A model generated the notes under the pieces. The model did no database searches, was not told the DNA's origin, and saw only the letters and a list, made by a program, of their open reading frames with translations. This document shows positions 47,909 through 58,337 of a stretch of 64,000 nt of DNA, piece after piece. Position numbers and translations under genes: made by a program. The stretch's first letter is position 1, and each line of letters begins with the position of its first letter. Source of the stretch: Culex pipiens pallens (Eukaryota; Arthropoda; Insecta; Diptera; Culicidae); NCBI RefSeq assembly GCF_016801865.2, contig NC_068938.1:55251437-55315436 (forward strand). The letters are read 5' to 3'.

Positions 47909-50296
47909 GCCTTCCTCACTGAGGTAAGGCTATAATCCTGCTCGAAAATTGAACTTTTGAAAAACAGCTCGTAGACCTATATTCATGTATACCTATCGAC
48001 TCAGAATCGAAAACTGAACAAATGTCTGTGTGTGTGTATGTGTGTGTGTGTGTGTATGTATGTATGTGTTCAAAATTCTTGCCAAGTTTTCTCAGCACTG
48101 GCTGGACCGATTTTGATCAAACCGGTTGCATTCGACTTGGTTTAGGGTCCCATACATCGCTATTGAATTGTTTGAAGTTTCGATAAGTAGTTCAAAAGTT
48201 ATATATAAAAATGTGTTTTCACATTTATCCGGATCTCACTTATATGCATGAAAACTATGTCCGGATCCATCATCCAACCCATCGTTGGTTAGGTAATCAA
48301 AAGACCTTTCCAACGAGTTCAAAACATTGAAGATCTGGCAACCCTGTCTCGAGATATAGCCACTTAAGTAATATTTATGTAGTTTTTGGAAGCCGGATCT
48401 TACTTAAATGTATGTAAACTATGTCCGGAACCACCATCCGACCCATCGTTAGTTAGGTTATCAAAAGACCTTTCCAACGAGTCTAAAACATTGAAGATCT
48501 GGCAACCCTGTCTTGAGATATGGCCACTTAAGTAATATTTATGTACTTTTTGGAAGCCGGATCTCACTTAAATGAATGTAAACTATATCCGGATCCACCA
48601 TCCGACCCATCGTTGGTTAGGTTATTAAAAAACCTTTCCAACGAGTTCAAAACATTGAAGATCTGGCAACCCTGTCTGGAGATATGGCCACTTAATTAAT
48701 ATTTATGTACTTTTTGGAAGCCGGATCTCACTTAAATGAATGTAAACTATGTCCGGATCCACCATCCGACCCATCGTTGGTTAGGTTATCAAAAGACCTT
48801 TCCAACGAGTCTAAAACATTGAAGATCTGGCAACCCTGTCTTGAGATATGGCCACTTAAGTAATATTTATGTACTTTTTGGAAGCCGGATCTCACTTAAA
48901 TGAATGTAAACTATGTCCGGATCCACCATCCGACCCATCGTTGGTTAGGTTATCAAAAAACCTTTCCAACGAGTCCAAAACATTGAAGATCTGGCAACCC
49001 TGTCTTGAGATATGGCCACTTAATTAATATTTATGTACTTTTTGGATGCCGGATCTCACTTAAATGAATGTAAACTATGTCCGGATCCACCATCCGACCC
49101 ATTGTTGGTTAGGTTATCAAAAAACCTTTCCAACGAGTCCAAAACATTGTAGATCTGGCAACCCTGTCTTGAGAAATGGCCACTTAATTAATATTTATGT
49201 ACTTTTTGGAAGCCGGATCTCACTTAAATGAATGTAAACTATGTCCAGATCCACCATCCGACCCATCGTTAGTTAGGTTATCAAAAAACTTTTCCAACGA
49301 GTCTAAAACATTGAAGTTCTGGCAACCCTGTCTCGAGATATGGCCACTTAAGTAATATTTATGTACTTTTTGGAAGCCGGATCTCACATAAATGAATGTA
49401 AACTATGTCCGGATCCACCATCCGACCCATCGTTGGTTAGGTTATCAAAAGACCTTTCCAACGAGTCTAAAACATTGAAGATCTGGCAACCCTGTCTTGA
49501 AATATGGCCACTTAAGTAATATTTATGTACTTTTTGGAAGCCGGATCTCACTTAAATTAATGTAAACTATGTCCGGATCCACCATCCGACCCATCGTTGG
49601 TTAGGTTATCAAAAAACCTTTCCAACGAGTCCAAAACATTGAAGATCTGGCAACCCTGTCTCGAGATATGGCCACTTAATTAATATTTATGTACTTTTTG
49701 GAAGCCGGATCTCACTTAAATGAATGTAAACTATGTCCAGATCCTCCATCCGACCCATCGTTAGTTAGGTTATCAAAAAACTTTTCCAACGAGTCTAAAA
49801 CATTGAAGTTCTGGCAACCCTGTCTCGAGATATGGCCACATAAGTGATATTGATGCACTTTTTTGAAGCCGGATCCCACTTAAAGGTATTTAAACTATGT
49901 CCGGATCCACCATCCGACCCATCGTTGGTTAGGTTATCAAAAAACCTTTCCAACGAGCCTAAAACATTGAAGATCTGGCAACCCTGTCTGGAGATATGGC
50001 CACTTAAGTAATATTTATGTACTTTTTGGAAGCCGGTTCTCACTTAAATGTATGTAAACTGTGTCTGGATCCACCATCCAACTCATCGTTGGTTAGGTAA
50101 GTAAAAACCTTTCTAACGAGCTCACAGCATTGTTGATCTGGCAACTTGTCTCGAGTTATGATTACTGAAGTTATATGTGTGTACGTATTCTGGATCTAAA
50201 AAAAATAGCTGAAATATGTGCCCAAACCACTCATATGACCCATTGTTGCTAAAAAGTGAGGAAGGCATCAACCACGTAGGTGGATTAAGTTAGTTT
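47909..50296 (+). mobile_element. Satellite-bearing element, second copy
   Basis: Same architecture and orientation as 1624-3047: TTGCCTTCCTCACTGAGG start, (TG)n microsatellite at about 48027-48068, lead-in, satellite array and GTGAGGAAGGCATCAACC end. The array is about twice as long as in the first copy, so copy number changes while the ends stay fixed. Confidence 0.65.
48230..50190 (+). repeat. 164-bp satellite array, about 12 copies
   Basis: TGTCCGGATCCACC-type landmarks recur at a 164-bp spacing (48258, 48422, then 48750 and onward to about 50060). Units share GGCAACCCTGTCT, CCTTTCCAACGAGT and AAGCCGGATCTCACTTAAATG. Higher-order similarity is visible: alternate units differ in AAGACC versus AAAACC and in AGTAAT versus ATTAAT. 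It is homologous to the array at 1980-2940 but not identical. Confidence 0.9.
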
Positions 50297-50932
50297 TTCA
50301 AAATTATAATACTTTTTAGTAAAACTTTTGTTAACCAAAGTTTCAAGTTGACAGAAATGTTTTAAAATGGTTAAGACCAGTCACCTGCAATAGAACAATA
50401 CAAAAACATAATGCTTTATTAGAAAAGTATTGATTTTCGTAGAGGCTTTACTCAGGTCGAAAACTGTAGCTTTTTGCTTGAAAAAAAGTGTTTTGGGACC
50501 AACCATAAACCACGTGAATACTTTTTTTCATTTTCAGACCGCCCCCTCCCCCCCCCCCCCCCTCGAGGACAATTTCCATACAAAACAAATCTCTTTTGTG
50601 TGAAGCGTGGACAATCGCTGCTTGTCCCTTTGCCAGAAAAATGTTAGAATGATTAAATGGCCACTGTAGGTTTGTTTTTTTATTTCTAGGGATTTTTTCT
50701 GGAAATATCAAACAGTGAAATAGATATAAAAAACACCAAAACAAAATTATTAGACTTAATTTAAAAAAAATAATCATAGTTTATATCGAAGCTGCATGTG
50801 TGTGATTATAAGTAAACCATGGGGTATTTAAACAGATTTTCAAATGATTGTAGACAAATGTTGTTTAGAGATGGATAACAACATGGATAACGATATAGAA
50901 TAGTTTACTGCAGACTGGATTCGGACCTCAAA
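50297..50932. other. Intergenic stretch with MITE fragment downstream of gene C
   Basis: At about 50491-50580 lies a piece of the GGGACCATCCATAAA MITE family (GGGACCAACCATAAACCACG start and a C-rich centre), with its right end lost. No gene seen. Confidence 0.5.
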
Positions 50933-51941
50933 TTACCCCCAAACAATCGCCTCGATCCAATCGACGTAGCTGGAAACTCGGGTGTAAACCGACGGTGACT
51001 CAACGGCATCGCAAACCAGCGTCGAAACGATTCCAACCACGTGGTAGGTGCAGCTGGTCGTCGGCAATGTCTGCACCTGCACGGGAGATCCCGAATCAGT
51101 CAGGCAAACGTCGGCCTTCCGCTGGTTACCTCCCAGGCACAGCTGGCTGTCGATGATACCGCGGGGAAATTTGGCCAGGTTGGCGTACTGTTCTTCGCAC
51201 AGCTTAGTGTTCAGGACGTCCAGGGGCTCCTTTCGCGACAGGTCGATAACGTCACCCTCTGAAAGATGGAACTCGGTGAGTTGGGTTCATTTTTTTGGAG
51301 GGGAGGATTGTTACCAAGGATATCGTACAGTCCAAACCCGGCCGTGATCACGGTCATGTTCAGCTCATGCTCCGTCCACAAACAGGCTGGTTGAACTAGA
51401 CGGTTGAAAGTGACCGGTTCACTCAGCTTGATGAGCGCGATGTCATTGTAGACGGCGCTGGCACTGTATTCGGGATGTACAACGGTGGATTCAACGGGCA
51501 CGTCCACCTGACCAGCGTCCTCCGACCGGATACTGTGCTCGCCAAACCTCACGATCGCCGGAGGCTCCCGGTTAAGGCAGTGCGCTGCCGTAAGGACGTA
51601 ACGATCGCTGATCAGCGCTCCGGCACACTGCAGGTCATGCTGGTCCGGGTCGTCCAGTTTGGGCCAGCCGAGAAGAACCTGGTGGGGGAATTCACCCGGC
51701 ACGGGGCGGTCGTTTTCCGATTTTGGACAGCCATTTTGCAACGAAACGGGTTTCGGTCCAGTTGCAAAGTATTCCGCTGCGCTGACTGCTTGGTATTCGG
51801 AGCATTCTGTTAAAAAAATAAATAAATTAGATTTGATGTATAGAGTGTCCGAGGGAACTTACTCTTGACCGCAATCCGTTGACCCTGAACCAGCAGGAAA
51901 CAGAATGTCACTACAAGACAGCTGTTGGAGAATTGTCCCAT
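50933..51941 (-). CDS. Protease C: CLIPC-like relative with Thr at position 193, probable non-catalytic homolog
   Basis: Predicted secreted 298-residue protein. Minus-strand exons: 51941-51863 (signal peptide fused to GQRIAVK), 51806-51315 and 51258-50933. The linker is KCSEY (Cys28). No activation site: Cys53-PKSENDRPVPGEFPH replaces the IVGG region. Triad residues His102, Asp148 and Ser246 and the S1 Asp240 are kept, but the active-site motif is CLTDSGSP. The oxyanion-hole glycine (chymotrypsin 193) is Thr244, and Gly197 is Ser. In S1 proteases Gly193 supplies an oxyanion amide and a bulky residue usually blocks activity, so I infer a pseudo-protease. The closest local relative is gene F (shared STL-CDA, SPSVYTRV and GGNxRxADVCL). 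The intron that isolates the microexon in F is absent here. Divergent from gene D. Confidence 0.87.
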
Positions 51942-52609
51942 TTTTGCTTTACAAGAGCTTAAAAAGTCTCTGTATGTTAATTGCAAGACAAATAAATTTA
52001 TTCCAATTATTAACGAGCAAAAGGTCAACTCTTAGCAATGGGTGGCCGTATTTGATGAATGATTGCATTTTTAGATTAAAATAAGTTTAAGAAAGTAGAA
52101 GAACCATCTTAACCAATTCAATCATGGGTATTTTGTCGCATGACAGGTTATGGACTCGGTCCAAATTCCGTCCAAATCGTAAGTTCTAATGTGTTGATAT
52201 AAACTTGCTTGCTCACTTCCCATAAACCTATTTATTGCTTGATATAGGTTGACAACGCTTTACGTAATCGAACGTTAGGTGTCCAATAGATATACACTTA
52301 AACCACGATGGTTTGACACTAACTGTTGTCAAACGAACGAGTCGCTTTTTAGTTTACACGGAGTTCACACACATCACCAAACGTTTGCTTTGATAGTGTG
52401 CGTGAGCACCGTGTAAAAAGTGACAGTTCGTCACTTTTTAATTTGACTTGGACCAACCAACGGGGTACAAACTAAAAAGGTGTCAAACAAAAAAGTGACC
52501 AACCACCGGGGGTTGAGTATACTTGTTGTTTCCATATCTAAATATGCTTGCAAAGATAAAAGCAAAGACCGTTTTGTTTGGTTGGCCGTTCTGTACGCTA
52601 TCTCAAAGT
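51942..52609. other. Upstream region between divergent genes C and D
   Basis: Shared 5' flank of genes C (minus) and D (plus). No clear TATA box for gene C. No exon seen. Confidence 0.4.
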
Positions 52610-52966
52610 AAGGCTGATTATGGTTGCTGGAGTCTCGAGTTACAATTAAACATGTTTACGGTTGACGGGCATGTACGTGTGTCAAACGCGTTTTGACCTG
52701 AAATCCCTTTGGCAAGTTGACGCACTTACATCAATTTTCTTGGAGTGTCAAGATAGCACGACAAGATTGAACCTTTTTTCATTTGAAAAGTGACAACAAT
52801 GTACGTAGTTTTTTGGGCTCTACTGAATATTTCAGAATTGAAATCGAAATTTGAGGAACTGTGAAAGTCTAAAGGTGAGGTATTGAGAGCTGCACAAAAT
52901 GGCGTTCTTAACACAATTTGGCCCAAAATGCACGTGTGACAAGATGACACGACAACGATGATGTGC
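52610..52966. mobile_element. MITE, CGTCGTGCTA-TTGTCG family, diverged copy 3
   Basis: Shares CCTGAAATCCCTTTGGC, GCACTTACATCAATTTTC, CAAAATGGCGTTCTTAAC and GGCCCAAAATGCACGTG with 41323-41761, and ends ATGACACGACAACG. It stops about 50 bp before a GATA-kappaB motif upstream of gene D. Confidence 0.65.
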
Positions 52967-53012
52967 TAAAATTTTTCAGAATGATGCTCCAACGATCCAT
53001 TCCAAGCCAGTT

Positions 53013-53030
53013 TGATAATGGGGAAATCCC
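53013..53030 (+). promoter_or_regulatory. Composite GATA-kappaB motif upstream of gene D
   Basis: TGATAA (53013-53018) is followed after one base by GGGGAAATCCC (53020-53030), a perfect Rel/NF-kappaB half-palindromic site. It is 127 bp before the gene D start codon and about 100 bp before an initiator-like TCAGTA at 53126. In insect immune genes, GATA sites close to kappaB sites act together with Dif, Dorsal or Relish. Function here is inference. Confidence 0.5.
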
Positions 53031-53156
53031 AAACAACAAACCGGTTCCTGGTGTCGAACATTCGCGAACTGTAGTTTGGGCTCAACCGTTTTGGGTTCTA
53101 TCTACAATGTTGCGATTCCGGCCCATCAGTAGCTTCTTGCTCGCCATAACACATAG

Positions 53157-54303
53157 ATGATTTCGGCTTTTTTCTGTAGTTTTTTCCTGCTGGGGTACTT
53201 CCTCGTAGTTCAAGGTGCTTTTGTTCAAATTTGGAGGTTAACATGTTGATAATTTGTTTTTGTTTATTTTATTTTAGGGGAACGAATCGCCGAACAAAGT
53301 AAGTTAAACTTTTATCAAATTTGTCAAACTTTTTCGAAGATCGTTTTGTTCCAGAATGTTCCGAGTACCAAAAGCTGAGCATGAAACAGGTCGTGTTCAT
53401 TCCACTGACGGTCAAGCCCAAACCGGTGTCGTTTGCGGGATCTGACTGCTCCAAAACGGTGGACCTGATCGTTGGTGGCGAAGCAGCCAAGCCCGGCGAG
53501 TTCCCACACCAAGCACTGTTGGGATATCCGGACGCGGATGCCCCTGAGGGTTACCGATTCAAATGTGGAGGATCACTGATCAGTGAGCGATTTGTTCTGA
53601 CAGCAGCTCATTGCTTCGTGGATGGATATCCGACGATCGTGCGACTTGCCGAGCACAATTTGCGGAACGAGTGGGACGATCAGGAGGACTTTGATGTTCA
53701 ATCGTTCAAAAAACATCCTTATTACAGTCATCGATCCGCCTACCACGATATCGCTCTTATTGAGCTAAAAACCGAGGTGAGGTTCTCCAAGCTGATCCGG
53801 CCAGCATGCTTGTGGACAAGCTCAACAATCGATGTTCCGTCGGTGATTGCTACCGGCTTTGGACTCAACGAGACAGGTTAGATACTGGATATCCTTAAAT
53901 CAAAATGTACCAAAACGAACCAACTCTTTCAGTTGGTGAAATGGCGGACGTTCTTCAAAAGGTGCAACTTGATTTCCTAGATCATGCAGTCTGTGAGAAA
54001 GCATTTACCAGCGAAAGGAAGTTTTCCCGCGGTGTTTTGGACAGTCAGCTATGCATTGGAAGCACTCGCGGTGGCAAGGACACCTGCCAGGGGGACTCCG
54101 GAGGTCCGGTGCAGGTGATTATAGATCCCAAGGGATGCACATACCACATCCTCGGCGTGACATCGACCTCGCTTGGAGGGTGTGGCTTGGGGAACTCTGC
54201 TGCGATCTACACCAAGGTGTTTAGCTATATCGATTGGATCGAAGACGTTGTGTGGGGGGTGAAGCCCGATGACGGAGCAATTAGATTTTTGGATGATGAC
54301 TAA
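53157..54303 (+). CDS. Protease D: clip-less CLIPC-like trypsin-type zymogen
   Basis: Predicted secreted protease of 323 residues. Exons: 53157-53214 (signal peptide MISAFFCSFFLLGYFLVVQ), microexon 53278-53298 (21 nt, GERIAEQ), 53355-53876 and 53933-54303; all introns GT-AG, phase 1. Linker KCSEY (Cys28), then Cys58 and activation site TVDL/IVGG after Leu64. P1 Leu is typical of CLIPC proteases such as Drosophila snake. Triad His112, Asp158, Ser256 (CQGDSGGP); S1 Asp250 indicates cleavage after Arg or Lys. The protein ends in an acidic tail rich in Asp. It is closest to gene E: the two share VDLIVGGEAAKPGEFPHQAL, so they look like a recent tandem pair. A MITE begins 34 bp after the stop; the first strong AATAAA (55043) lies beyond it, so the MITE may be in the 3' UTR. 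Confidence 0.92.
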
Positions 54304-54337
54304 ATCCGGGGTACAAATTTGTTCACAGTCCTAGTTA

Positions 54338-54976
54338 CAGTCATCCCACATATTCGGAACGGTTTCCAGATCGGCCAATGTTAAAAAAATCATAGCAAAT
54401 CGATTATTGAACTTAATGATTCGCTTTTACCTTCATTTGAAAGCTTTTTTTGCGATCTATCGATTGCTGTATCGAACATCTGCAAATTTTAACTTTTATA
54501 TGAAGTTTTTGAAGAATTACTTTGACCCTTGAAATCCACAAATTCGGAACACTTTTTTCTTACGAATGTAAACAAACTTTGGATCTCTCCAGGAGTACAT
54601 ATTTATTACCTGACTTCACATACTGAAACCAATGAAACTCAAGCTTAGTGATGTTTTATACATGGTTTGATAACTTTTTTTTGAGAAAATATCAGTTAAA
54701 TTCAGGTGTTCCACAATTGTGGGAGGCACAATAACATCCCACAATTATGAAACAGGCCATTTGGAGGCAGTGTTTTGCTGCTCTGGACAAAATAGTCTTG
54801 GAATGAAGTTTTTTGTTCAAAAAGTCCTACTTTTACTAGTGAATTAGCAAGATAATGTCCAAATGAAGGTTCTAAAAACAGTAAGGTCGACAGAAAAGCT
54901 TTTTTTGGCATGCTATTGACAAATTATCATAAAAGTGTTCCGAATTTGTGGGTGTTCCGAATATGTGGGATGACTG
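54338..54976. mobile_element. MITE, TACAGTCATCCC family, copy 1
   Basis: TIRs CAGTCATCCCACATATTCGG and its inverse ending GGGATGACTG, with TA on both sides, as for Tc1/mariner-type insertion. 639 bp, non-coding. It starts 34 bp after the gene D stop codon. Copy 2 is at 61204-61836. Confidence 0.88.
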
Positions 54977-55082
54977 TAGTTTTGTTAAAAAATAAGAGTT
55001 GGTACAATTTTATTTGCTAAATAAAGATATAATTCGAGAAAAAATAAAAGCACTTTGCAGCCAAGGGTTAACCCCATTCGTT

Positions 55083-55090
55083 TATAAATA
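55083..55090 (+). promoter_or_regulatory. TATA box of gene E
   Basis: TATAAATA, with an initiator-like TCAATT 25 bases downstream (55108) and the start codon at 55244. This implies a 5' UTR of about 135 nt. Confidence 0.55.
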
Positions 55091-55243
55091 GTAGCCACGA
55101 CGCGTGGTCAATTATAACCGTTTAACGCGGACTTACGTCGAGTCGTGAACTCATCAAGAGCCACACGAATATTCGCACACACAAGAGTCAACGTTTGGCC
55201 ATATTCTCGTCGGGGCCGGTTGTTTTTGATAGTCTGCTTCGCG

Positions 55244-56333
55244 ATGTCCGCCGCACTGCTGCGCTGTGGATTGGTGCTTCTGCTGCTGTTTTGCCTGCTC
55301 GTTCAAGGTGTTTAGCGTATTCCGAGGTTGCGCAGGTCAGCTAATCTATTTGACTTGTTTTTTTTTCTCTCTTTCCTGTTCGATGGGTTTTAGGCCAGCG
55401 GATAGCGGAGAAAAGTGAGTTTTCTTCGTGTTGAAATTAGTGTGGTATTGAAACGAACTACGTTTGTTTCCAGAATGTTCCGAGTATCGCGAGAAAACGA
55501 TTCAAACTTCTATGATAATCCCGTTGACGCTTAACCCTAGGCCCATTCAGATCCAGCGGTTCAACTGTTCCAAGACGGTGGATTTGATCGTTGGCGGTGA
55601 AGCGGCCAAGCCTGGAGAGTTCCCTCATCAAGCACTGTTGGGATACGCGGATGAAAGTGCCCCAGAAGGCTACAGATTTGATTGCGGAGGATCACTGATC
55701 AGCGAGCGATTTGTACTGACGGCAGCTCACTGCTTTGCCCAAGGATATCCGAAAATCATTCGGCTCGGAGAGCATAGCCTAGAGGATGAATACGATAATC
55801 AGGTTGATTTTAACATTGAAAAGTTCTACAAGCACCCCAATCATAAGTTTAAAAGTGCATACAATGACATTGCGCTAATCAAGCTGGATCAAAACGTGAA
55901 ATTCTCTAAAATAATACGACCGGCTTGCCTTTGGACCGGTTCAGCCCTAAACGTTTCCTCGGTGATCGCAACCGGCTTTGGACTCAACGATACCGCTGGA
56001 GATAAGGCCGACATTCTTCAAAAGGTAATGCTGGACTTCCTGGATCGAGAACAGTGTGACGAAAAGTTTGGCAGTCTGGCGAAGTTTCCACGTGGAGTTG
56101 TGGACAGTCAGCTGTGCATCGGAAGCAAACGCGGTGGCAAAGATACCTGCCAGGGTGACTCCGGAGGTCCAGTGCAGGTGATTACGGAGCCCAAGGGATG
56201 CACGTACCACGTTTTGGGGTTGACATCGACTGCCCTGCAGGGGTGTGGAATCGGGCAGTCTGAGGCAATCTACACCAGGGTTTCCAGTTATATTGATTGG
56301 ATTGAGAGAATTGTGTGGCCTGAACAGGCTTGA
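55244..56333 (+). CDS. Protease E: clip-less CLIPC-like trypsin-type zymogen, last intron lost
   Basis: Predicted secreted protease of 314 residues. Exons: 55244-55307 (signal peptide MSAALLRCGLVLLLLFCLLVQ), microexon 55394-55414 (21 nt, GQRIAEK) and one long exon 55474-56333. Linker KCSEY (Cys30); Cys60; activation site TVDL/IVGG after Leu66. Triad His114 (VLTAAHC), Asp160 (AYNDIAL), Ser258 (CQGDSGGP); S1 Asp252; Cys180 in RPACLW is placed to pair with the propeptide Cys. The other six genes have a phase-1 intron between the GFG motif and the LQKV stretch; here codons run straight through (GLNDTAGDKADILQKV), so the intron was lost precisely. AATAAA at 56360-56365. A TATA box lies upstream. 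Tandem neighbour and closest relative of gene D. Confidence 0.93.
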
Positions 56334-56733
56334 TCATTACTTGTTCGATGATGTTATCAAATAAATTTAGTGTTTTGGTACAACAGCGATTTTGGTTTAT
56401 TTTCTTTCTAAAATATCCAACTAAAAATTCTTTCATACTTTCAATTCAATTCAATTCATGTTTATTTCTTGTACTAAGCATAATACATTTTGTTTTAACT
56501 TATAAACTAGTGTGGAGTTATGGAGATCCTTGCAGCTACAGCATTATCAGTAATCATTGGATTAAATTAATTTGTTATGATAGGTGAGATTTAACGAAAG
56601 CAGAAAAATTCAATTATAAAAAAACTGCTAAAATTGCTAATAGGTGGATAGAGGGAAGAGAAACTTAAAGCTATATCACAGAGGGATAAATGTCAGATTT
56701 ATTCTGACGTCGAAAAACTACTGGTTTTCAGAC

Positions 56734-58337
56734 CTAGGCAGTCTCTAGGTACTTCGCCATCAGCTCTTGCAGCGCACAGAACTGCTCAAGCTTAGATTGG
56801 CAGGAACTGAGACGGCTAAACATATCCCTCGCCAGCGAGAGCAATTCTGTGAGGGTGAAGAGGCCACCATCACTCGTGTTGTCCGGAGCCGGACCGTTTC
56901 CGTTGGCCGCCACGCTGGCGTAAGTGCGTCTAAATCCTGGCGGGTTCGGGTTACCGGTCGAGGGACGACCAGTCGAAGTCCTAAGAGGCTGATGCGTCGC
57001 TGGGTTTTTCCGCTTTTCCAGCGCCTCAAGGTACGTCTTTTGCGCGGTGCACTCGCGGTAGTTTGCCGTGTGGTTGCCATCGCAGTTCGCACACTTCACT
57101 TTTTCCTTCTGCTGCTCAGCGGTCTTATCCTTGCCCAGGAACTCCTTCCGGAGAAGCGCACAGCTCGCCGTAAGGTGAGCGTCACCACACTTGACGCATT
57201 TTGGCGCCAAGGTACAAAACCGGGACCCGTGTCCGAAGCGTTGACACCGGTGGCATTGTGCTGCGTCAGTCGGCCGCTTGGTGAAGTACCTTCACCCGAC
57301 CAGAAAACCTTCAACAGCCTTCACTTTGCGGAGATCTTGGATTTTAACCGATCCCCGGTCGAAATATAACAGCCACAGGAAATGATTCCCTGTGACTGTT
57401 TTCTTGCGCGAGAGCACCTTGGCCTCTCGAGGGTTAACGTTTTGCTCTTTGAGAGACTTTTTGAGCTCCTCCGGCGTGCTTGGTATGTTGTACCCGCTCA
57501 GCACTACTTTGACTGCCGATTGGTCAGCCGGCTCGTGCGTGTAGTAAGGACACAGAAAAAAATAATGTAAATTTGGAAGCTTTAATTTTGGAAGGTTGAA
57601 TATTACCTCTTTTATGATGTAATTTTACCTCAATTTAGACTGAAAAAGTGACATTACAACAGAAAAGTGGTAAAATTACACATTTCCAGAGGTAAAATTA
57701 CACCTTTTTTCTGACATAAAAGATGTACCCCTTCCCAGATGTAATATTACCATGATTTTTTTTTCTGTGGAATGCCAGCTTTCGCCAACGCTTCCATTGA
57801 TTTCTCAAACATTGGTCGACCAAAGGTGTATACCTTGACCGACGTTCTGAGAATTCGCATCGCAAATTCGCAATCACCATCCATCAAAACTTTATCAATT
57901 TTTGTAGCAGGAAGGTCGAGAACACTGATGGGTGGGTTACGCTTTAGCTTCGGCGTGGTTTTACCTTGCGCTGGTATTGGTGTGTTAGTTGACGATTGTT
58001 TATCATCGTCTCCTTCATCGTCGTCATCGTTGTCGGACAATAGCTCGAAATCGTTTGAGGTTGGAACTGTTAACGTGGAAGTTCCCGGGTTGCTGGTGGA
58101 TTGACCACCTCCAGATTGCTGCTGCTGCTTGTTCCGGTTGGCCATCTGCCTGGTCACGATCGAGCTCGGAACGGTGACGCTCGAAGTTGACTTAGTCGAA
58201 TCAACTGCCGCCGTAAGTACGATGCTGGGGCGTCTTGGGTCGGGCGAGGAGGACTTTTTGGTGCGGTGTAAAGAACCAATTTGGCCGCGTCCCCGAAGTG
58301 AACTCGAGTTGCCACGGCCACGACCGTTCTTTCCCAT
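56734..58337 (-). pseudogene. Jockey-type LINE ORF1 (Gag-like), broken
   Basis: ORF1 proteins of Jockey LINEs bind element RNA in a ribonucleoprotein. The N-terminal part (58337-57770) is Gly/Arg-rich, then Ser/Thr-rich with an acidic run, then contains DGDCEFAMRILRTSVKV-type sequence. The middle (57546 to 57292) has VVLSGYNIPSTPEELKKSL. The C-terminal part has three CCHC knuckles: CHRCQRFGHGSRFC, CVKCGDAHLTASC and CANCDGNHTANYREC, ending at 56734. Two lesions are seen: a MITE at 57551-57769 and an in-frame TGA at 57292-57294, before the first knuckle. The frame is otherwise kept. The plus-strand 200-residue frame over the same DNA is its shadow. Confidence 0.85.
57551..57769. mobile_element. 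MITE, CACAGAAAAAAAT ends, inside LINE ORF1
   Basis: Termini CACAGAAAAAAATAATG and the inverse CATGATTTTTTTTTCTGTG; 219 bp. The interior carries repeated GGTAAAATTACA and GTAATATTAC words. Removing it with a 2-3-bp duplication (TC or TCC on the minus strand) rejoins the ORF1 reading frame. Confidence 0.8.

Noticed and set aside
56767..57369. 200-residue plus-strand frame
   Set aside because: It is antisense to the zinc-knuckle region of the LINE ORF1, which has three clear CCHC motifs on the minus strand.
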